Assembly (NCBI GenBank): GCA_012728535.1
Contig: JAAYEX010000076.1
Coordinates: 1 to 27,820 of the forward strand
Length of the DNA stretch: 27,820 bases
From: Clostridiaceae bacterium
GTDB lineage: Bacteria > Bacillota > Clostridia > Saccharofermentanales > DTU023
Direction of reading: 5' to 3'
In this document: piece by piece, positions 23,813-27,820 of the stretch
How positions within the stretch are numbered: position 1 is the first letter of the stretch
How the letters are laid out: each line of letters starts with the position of its first letter
Position numbers and translations under genes: made by a program
Notes under the pieces: generated by a model
Seen by the model: the letters and a program-made list of their open reading frames with translations, nothing else
Told to the model about the DNA's origin: nothing
Databases searched by the model: none

Positions 23813-26170
23813 CTAGCTCAGTTTAAGGAAATAGCTGAGCAGACTGTGACGGCGATTGGCATCCTCCGTGCGGATCATGTTCCTTAAGGTTTGCCGCCTG
23901 GACAAGATAAAAAGCCTTTGACGGGCGCGCGTCACCGCAGTATACAGCAGGTTGCGATTTAAAAAGCGGGGAGGTGCCCCTTGCGGCAGCACCAGAATCA
24001 CAACAGGATATTCAGACCCCTGTGTCTTATGAATGGTAGTTGCATAGGCCAAATCGAGATTATCGAGCTGGTCATAGGAGATGGATGCCAGATGTTCACC
24101 CTCAAAGAGAACGACAAGGCTCCTGCTCTCCAGATCAATCTCCTGGACGACACCGAGCTCCCCGTTCATCACGCCCTCACCACGCTCATTGGTGCGCACA
24201 TCGTAGTAAGCCAGCTGGTAATCGTTCTGCAGCTGCATCACCTTATCGTTGACAGCAAAACGCTTGCCATAAGCAGCCACATGCGGAAAGTTCATACCCT
24301 GAACGACTTCCTGTAAGCTTTGGTTGAGGTTTTCGACGCCGGCTATACCCCGGCGAATCGGCGAAACCACCTGAGCCCCGTAGATACCGTCAATTCCATA
24401 ATCCTCAGGCAATATACGTTCACAAAGCTGGAGAACACCTGTCAGCATGGCAGCCTCCGAATCACGTTCTATGAACAAAAAATCCGACTCCAGGCTTTGC
24501 TTAAGCTCCAGATTTTCACCCCGGATTATGTGGTGGGCGTTGCGAACAATCAGCCGATCTTTTTCCTGCCGGTAAATTTCCTCCAGGCGGGTCATCTGCA
24601 GGCTGTTGTCTGCCAGCAGGTCGCGCAGCACCTGTCCGGGTCCTATCGAAGGCAGTTGATCCGCATCACCGATCAGCAGGATTTGCGTTGAACTGTCCAC
24701 TGACTTGAGCAATCTGTAAAATAGGAAGAGGTCGATCATGGAACATTCATCAATGATCAGGTAATCGGCATCGATTTTCTCATATTCCTTAATCGCCGGG
24801 ATATAGTTGTCATCGAGCTGCAGGTCAAGTAAGCGATGGATGGTAGTAGCTTCCATCTGGCAGACTTCTTCCATGCGGCGGGCAGCACGTCCGGTCGGAG
24901 CTGCCAGCTTCACTTCCAGACCATCGGCAAGGAGTATCTGCGTCAAAAGTCGCACTGTGCTGGTTTTGCCGGTTCCGGGACCTCCGGTCAAAATTGAGAA
25001 AGGAGCGGCCAGCGCCATGCGCAAAGCCTTGATCTGATCCTTGCCGGGTGTGATACTCTCCTCGCTGTCAATTCTGAAACTGGTTTGGGCGGCAGCTTTC
25101 GAGATCACCCGGTCGCAATAAAGCGCATCCCCATAGCGGGGGTCAATTTCACATTGCGCCTCCGGCCGGCCGGCTAAAGCACGGACTGTCCGGGTAAAAT
25201 CCTGCTCCAGCATAAAGACCGAGCACATAGCAACAGCAGCTTTTTCCGGATCTGCCTCTGCCGGCAGCTTGCTGCCGAATTCAAGCTCCAGCTTCAGAAG
25301 GTCCGGGTCATCCGGATCAAAGCGCAGAACCATCTCGTCTTCAACAAGCTTGTCCATGGCACCGTGCAACTTTACTTCGTCTACTTCCAGGCGCTGAGCT
25401 AAATTGCGCAAGAGAACTTGCTCTCTGAGAAAACTATGCCCGTCCTGAAAGAGGCTTTGCTGCAGGGTATAAAGCAGGGCACCGCGCAAGCGGACCGGGT
25501 GATCGCCCGACATTCCAAAGGCTGCAGCCAGTCGTTCAGCTGTCTCAAAGCCGATGCCGCGCACTCTTTGCGCCAGATAATAGGGGTTTTGACGAATAAC
25601 AGCCTCAGCTGTATCTCCCAGCTCCTTATAAATAGTGCGGATACGGGCAGGGCCGATGCCATATGGCAGCAGGAGCAGTGACAGCTCCTGATAAGAACGT
25701 TCTTTCTGCAGGGCTTCCTGAAAGCTCTTAGCACGTTTTTTCCCGATACCGGATATTCTGGCCACGCGTGCCGGCTTCTCGCGCATGATTTCCAGTGTTT
25801 CACTGCCAAAGGCCTCAATTAGTTTTTCAGCCGTTTTTTCGCCAATACCCTTAATGGCGCCGGAGCTGAGGAAGGCATGAATCGCTGCTTCTGAACGCGG
25901 AGCCTGTTTGAGCACAGAGCTGGCTGTGAATTGCAAACCGTACTTGGGGTGATCGGACCACTCGCCCTTAACCTGCAGGGTCTCCCCCACATTAAGTGGT
26001 GGCATTTTTCCCGTTACGATCACCTCATCCTGGTCACTCAGCAGTTCGATGATCGTAAAAGCATTTGCTTCATTATGGAAAATGATGCGCTCGACAAGGC
26101 CTTCCAGCTGGCTGTCAGTATCAGCTGCGTCTTTGCCGAAATTGTCAGTCAGAAAACTTTCTTGTTCCAC
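23813..26170 (-). CDS. recD2: RecD2-type ATP-dependent DNA helicase, GTG start
   Basis: A 785-residue superfamily 1 helicase moving 5' to 3', used in DNA repair in bacteria lacking RecBC. The N-terminal OB-like part opens with LEGLVERIIFHNEANAFTI. Helix-hairpin-helix segments lie near 104-121, 138-155 and 202-219. Walker A is TGGPGTGKT with Lys402; Walker B is LIIDECSM; motif III is GDADQLPSIGPG; the C-terminal helicase motif is ATTIHKTQGSEYP. The start is GTG after GAGGTG with a five-nucleotide gap. The long N-terminal region with HhH motifs separates it from RecD of RecBCD. No recB or recC is seen here. comF follows. Confidence 0.95.
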   Translation of the reverse strand: MEQESFLTDNFGKDAADTDSQLEGLVERIIFHNEANAFTIIELLSDQDEVIVTGKMPPLNVGETLQVKGEWSDHPKYGLQFTASSVLKQAPRSEAAIHAFLSSGAIKGIGEKTAEKLIEAFGSETLEIMREKPARVARISGIGKKRAKSFQEALQKERSYQELSLLLLPYGIGPARIRTIYKELGDTAEAVIRQNPYYLAQRVRGIGFETAERLAAAFGMSGDHPVRLRGALLYTLQQSLFQDGHSFLREQVLLRNLAQRLEVDEVKLHGAMDKLVEDEMVLRFDPDDPDLLKLELEFGSKLPAEADPEKAAVAMCSVFMLEQDFTRTVRALAGRPEAQCEIDPRYGDALYCDRVISKAAAQTSFRIDSEESITPGKDQIKALRMALAAPFSILTGGPGTGKTSTVRLLTQILLADGLEVKLAAPTGRAARRMEEVCQMEATTIHRLLDLQLDDNYIPAIKEYEKIDADYLIIDECSMIDLFLFYRLLKSVDSSTQILLIGDADQLPSIGPGQVLRDLLADNSLQMTRLEEIYRQEKDRLIVRNAHHIIRGENLELKQSLESDFLFIERDSEAAMLTGVLQLCERILPEDYGIDGIYGAQVVSPIRRGIAGVENLNQSLQEVVQGMNFPHVAAYGKRFAVNDKVMQLQNDYQLAYYDVRTNERGEGVMNGELGVVQEIDLESRSLVVLFEGEHLASISYDQLDNLDLAYATTIHKTQGSEYPVVILVLPQGAPPRFLNRNLLYTAVTRARQRLFILSRRQTLRNMIRTEDANRRHSLLSYFLKLS

Positions 26171-26230
26171 AAATTCACCTCGCCTCTTATTCTAGCCTCT
26201 GCAGACCGGATTTTGCGATACTCCTGCAGC

Positions 26231-26276
26231 AAATGCAAAACCGGCCGCAAGCCTGCTGGGCTGACTACGACCGGTT
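26231..26276 (-). terminator. Probable intrinsic terminator after metK
   Basis: On the - strand AACCGG (26271-26276) pairs with CCGGTT (26239-26244), enclosing an inner AGCC/GGCT stem. The stem is followed by TTGCATTTGC, a weak T-tract. It lies in the gap between metK and recD2. Confidence 0.45.
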
Positions 26277-26296
26277 CATCTGAAATCATATTATTA

Positions 26297-26347
26297 CATC
26301 ATTTTGCACCGCATCATTCTGTGCATCGTTTTGTGCATTGTTTTGTG
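26297..26347. repeat. 12-bp tandem repeat beside palindrome copy 4
   Basis: Three contiguous 12-bp units (CATCATTCTGTG, CATCGTTTTGTG, CATTGTTTTGTG at 26312-26347) are preceded by a degenerate unit at 26297-26308 and three extra bases. The last unit runs directly into the palindrome core. Twelve is divisible by three, so chance open frames cross it on both strands, but none looks coding. Confidence 0.8.
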
Positions 26348-26366
26348 CCTGGCACCTTTTCATGCA
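26334..26366. repeat. Dispersed 33-bp palindromic element, copy 4 (3' of metK)
   Basis: TGCA (26334-26337), N6, core TGTGCC-T-GGCACC (26344-26356), N6, TGCA (26363-26366), the same spacing as copy 1. It begins 32 bp after the metK stop on the - strand. Its left half has been multiplied into the adjoining 12-bp tandem repeat. Confidence 0.85.
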
Positions 26367-26397
26367 CAAGTTCTGATCTATTGGCAAGCTCTTTCTT

Positions 26398-27576
26398 TTA
26401 TGCCCACTTTCTTGCCAAATCCAGCTGTTCCCAGGGAAGATCCAGATCCGGGCGGCCGAAGTGCCCGTAGTTTGACACCTGCTGGTAGATCGGACGCAAC
26501 AAGTCAAAGCGTTCTATCAGCGCTGCCGGGCGCAGGTCTATATCCCTTCTTACCAGAGCTTCCATCTCGCCGTCGCCAAAAGTTCCGCTGCCAAAGCTGC
26601 TGATCGTCAAGGAGACCGGCTGCGCCACGCCGATTGCATAAGCCAGCTGCACCTCACATTGAGAACAAAAGCCGGCAGCTACCAGGTTCTTGGCGATATA
26701 GCGGGCTGCATAGGAAGCTGTGCGATCTACCTTAGTCGGATCCTTGCCGGAAAAGGCACCGCCGCCATGGTGACCAAAACCACCATAGGTGTCACAGATA
26801 ATCTTGCGGCCGGTCAGACCGGTATCACCTTGCGGTCCTCCTACCACGAAACGGCCCGTCGGGTTAATCAGGACGCGGGTTTTATCAGTGAAGAGAGAGT
26901 TATCCAGTACAGGAACAATGACATGTTGCCTCACTTCTTCACGAACTTCTTCCAGATCATAGCGTTCATAATGCTGTGTCGAAACGACAATAGCATCGAT
27001 ATGGACAGGCTTATCTCCCTCATAACGGACCGTCACCTGAGTTTTTCCGTCAGGCAGGAGGCTCTCCGTGATTCCGGCCTTACGCACATCCGCCAGCCGC
27101 TTGCTCAGCCGGTGGGCCAGGGTGATGGGCAGAGGCATTAACTCCTCAGTATCGCTATTGGCATAGCCGAACATTATGCCCTGATCACCTGCTCCGGTTG
27201 TCACCTCCATCAGACCTTCTTTTGATTCCAGAGCCTGATCCACACCCAAAGCAATATCGGGAGACTGTTCGTCGATGGAAGTCAACACTGCACAGGAATC
27301 GGCATCAAAGCCGGTCCTGCTGTTGGCATAACCGATATCACGCACTGTATTGCGCACAATCTGGGGTATATCAGCATAAGCTGTTGTACTCAGCTCTCCC
27401 AAAACAATGACCATGCCGGTACTGGCAACCACCTCACAGGCTACCCGGGCATTCTTATCCCGTGCCAGCAAAGCGTCCAGAACCGCATCTGCAATCTGGT
27501 CGCAAACCTTGTCCGGATGTCCCTCGCTTACTGATTCCGAGCTGAACACCCACTCATCCTTGTTACAATAAAACAT
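26398..27576 (-). CDS. metK: S-adenosylmethionine synthetase
   Basis: A 392-residue cytoplasmic enzyme making SAM from methionine and ATP. The N-terminal SSESVSEGHPDKVCDQIAD carries His20 and Lys23 of the active site. GAGDQGIMFGYA is the adenosine-binding hexapeptide region, and GGGAFSGKDPTKVDR is the phosphate-binding loop. Length is normal. GGAAGGAA precedes the ATG. A SAM-I riboswitch with terminator lies directly upstream, so SAM represses its own synthesis. The next gene, recD2, starts 227 bp downstream after a probable terminator and the repeat region. Confidence 0.97.
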   Translation of the reverse strand: MFYCNKDEWVFSSESVSEGHPDKVCDQIADAVLDALLARDKNARVACEVVASTGMVIVLGELSTTAYADIPQIVRNTVRDIGYANSRTGFDADSCAVLTSIDEQSPDIALGVDQALESKEGLMEVTTGAGDQGIMFGYANSDTEELMPLPITLAHRLSKRLADVRKAGITESLLPDGKTQVTVRYEGDKPVHIDAIVVSTQHYERYDLEEVREEVRQHVIVPVLDNSLFTDKTRVLINPTGRFVVGGPQGDTGLTGRKIICDTYGGFGHHGGGAFSGKDPTKVDRTASYAARYIAKNLVAAGFCSQCEVQLAYAIGVAQPVSLTISSFGSGTFGDGEMEALVRRDIDLRPAALIERFDLLRPIYQQVSNYGHFGRPDLDLPWEQLDLARKWA

Positions 27577-27657
27577 GATTCCTTCCTTTCAAAAAGAAAA
27601 TTTTGCCAATTCTTGTTAAAAGCTATCATGATCAGTCAAAGGTTTACGTCAGCAGAT

Positions 27658-27680
27658 AAAAAAAACCTCCATCGAGGAGG
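27658..27680 (-). terminator. Intrinsic terminator of the SAM riboswitch
   Basis: CCTCC/GGAGG (27676-27680 with 27666-27670) is a short stem followed on the - strand by eight T residues. It sits between the aptamer and metK. The GATGAGG at the aptamer's 3' edge is complementary to the CCTC arm and can serve as the antiterminator. Confidence 0.8.
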
Positions 27681-27690
27681 CGCGTAGCAA

Positions 27691-27803
27691 CCTCATCTCT
27701 CAGAAGCTGTCCTTCAACAGCTCTGCTGGATTTGGCACCTCAGCATATGCTCGGTTGCCGGGCTTCACAGGGCCAGTCCCTCCGCCACTCTTCATAAGAT
27801 CAT
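27691..27803 (-). ncRNA. SAM-I (S-box) riboswitch
   Basis: On the - strand: CTTATGAAGAGTGGCGGAGGGA, continuing through CTGGCCC, GAAGCCCGGCAACC, GGTGCCAAATCC and finally GAGAGATGAGG. These are the conserved S-box blocks in the correct order, with a short P1 helix (ATCT with AGAT). It controls metK through the downstream terminator. A TAATAT at 27802-27807 might be the -10 box; its -35 region is at or beyond the window edge. Confidence 0.96.
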
Positions 27804-27820
27804 ATTATTTAATTGGCTGT

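Noticed and set aside
26297..26347. Short regular repeats that might suggest a CRISPR array
   Set aside because: The 12-bp units are directly adjacent with no spacers, and no cas gene is present.
25931..26470. Open frame of 179 residues on the + strand
   Set aside because: It is antisense to the recD2 start and metK end and runs through the 12-bp tandem repeat, giving low-complexity residues; it looks like chance.

Overview
The window reads as chromosomal DNA of a low-to-mid GC Bacillota bacterium, most likely an anaerobic member of the Clostridia. The evidence is the strong GGAGG-type ribosome sites, the FMN-type enoyl-ACP reductase FabK in place of FabI, the BmpA/NupOPQ nucleoside transporter, RecD2 without RecBC, and the cobalamin and SAM-I riboswitches with intrinsic terminators. 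I cannot place it to genus. Only arsR and the zinc ATPase gene are on the + strand; everything else is on the - strand.

Layout. (1) 1-1836: the 5' part of an exported DUF4430/beta-propeller protein, cut by the left edge, transcribed leftward behind a promoter, a cobalamin riboswitch and an intrinsic terminator. (2) 1856-4552: divergent metal-resistance pair, an ArsR/SmtB sensor and a P1B zinc/cadmium/lead ATPase, closed by a bidirectional terminator. (3) 4581-10994: five-gene nucleoside uptake operon, in transcription order nupO-nupP-nupQ-pdp-bmpA, with a clear promoter and a structured leader. (4) 11032-13598: an 8-oxoguanine deaminase-like amidohydrolase and an Ldh_2-family dehydrogenase, ended by a strong terminator. 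(5) 13644-16439: MarR regulator, YjdF-like membrane protein and class-3 type aldehyde dehydrogenase. (6) 16489-22313: type II fatty acid synthesis operon acpP-fabH-fabK-fabD-fabG-fabF-fabZ with its promoter. It has no acetyl-CoA carboxylase genes, and the MarR gene follows directly. (7) 22438-27820: DJ-1/PfpI protein, then metK (behind a SAM-I riboswitch), recD2 and comF.

How the parts work together. Operon 3 would import nucleosides and split pyrimidine nucleosides by phosphorolysis, and the neighbouring deaminase suggests further nucleobase turnover. The fab operon covers the chain-extension cycle from malonyl-ACP onward; carboxylase must be encoded elsewhere. The MarR protein is a candidate FabT-like regulator, with an AT-rich inverted repeat at the acpP promoter as a candidate target.

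The least expected structure is a dispersed symmetrical element, TGCA-N6-GGTGCC-A-GGCAC-N7-TGCA. It occurs in four intergenic gaps: fabD/fabG, fabK/fabD (with a tandem 14-bp duplication that supplies the fabK stop codon), upstream of acpP, and downstream of metK (fused to a 12-bp tandem repeat). The other observations worth following are the B12-controlled surface protein and the multi-hairpin leader of the nucleoside operon. I found no phage, CRISPR array, tRNA or rRNA, or complete transposon.
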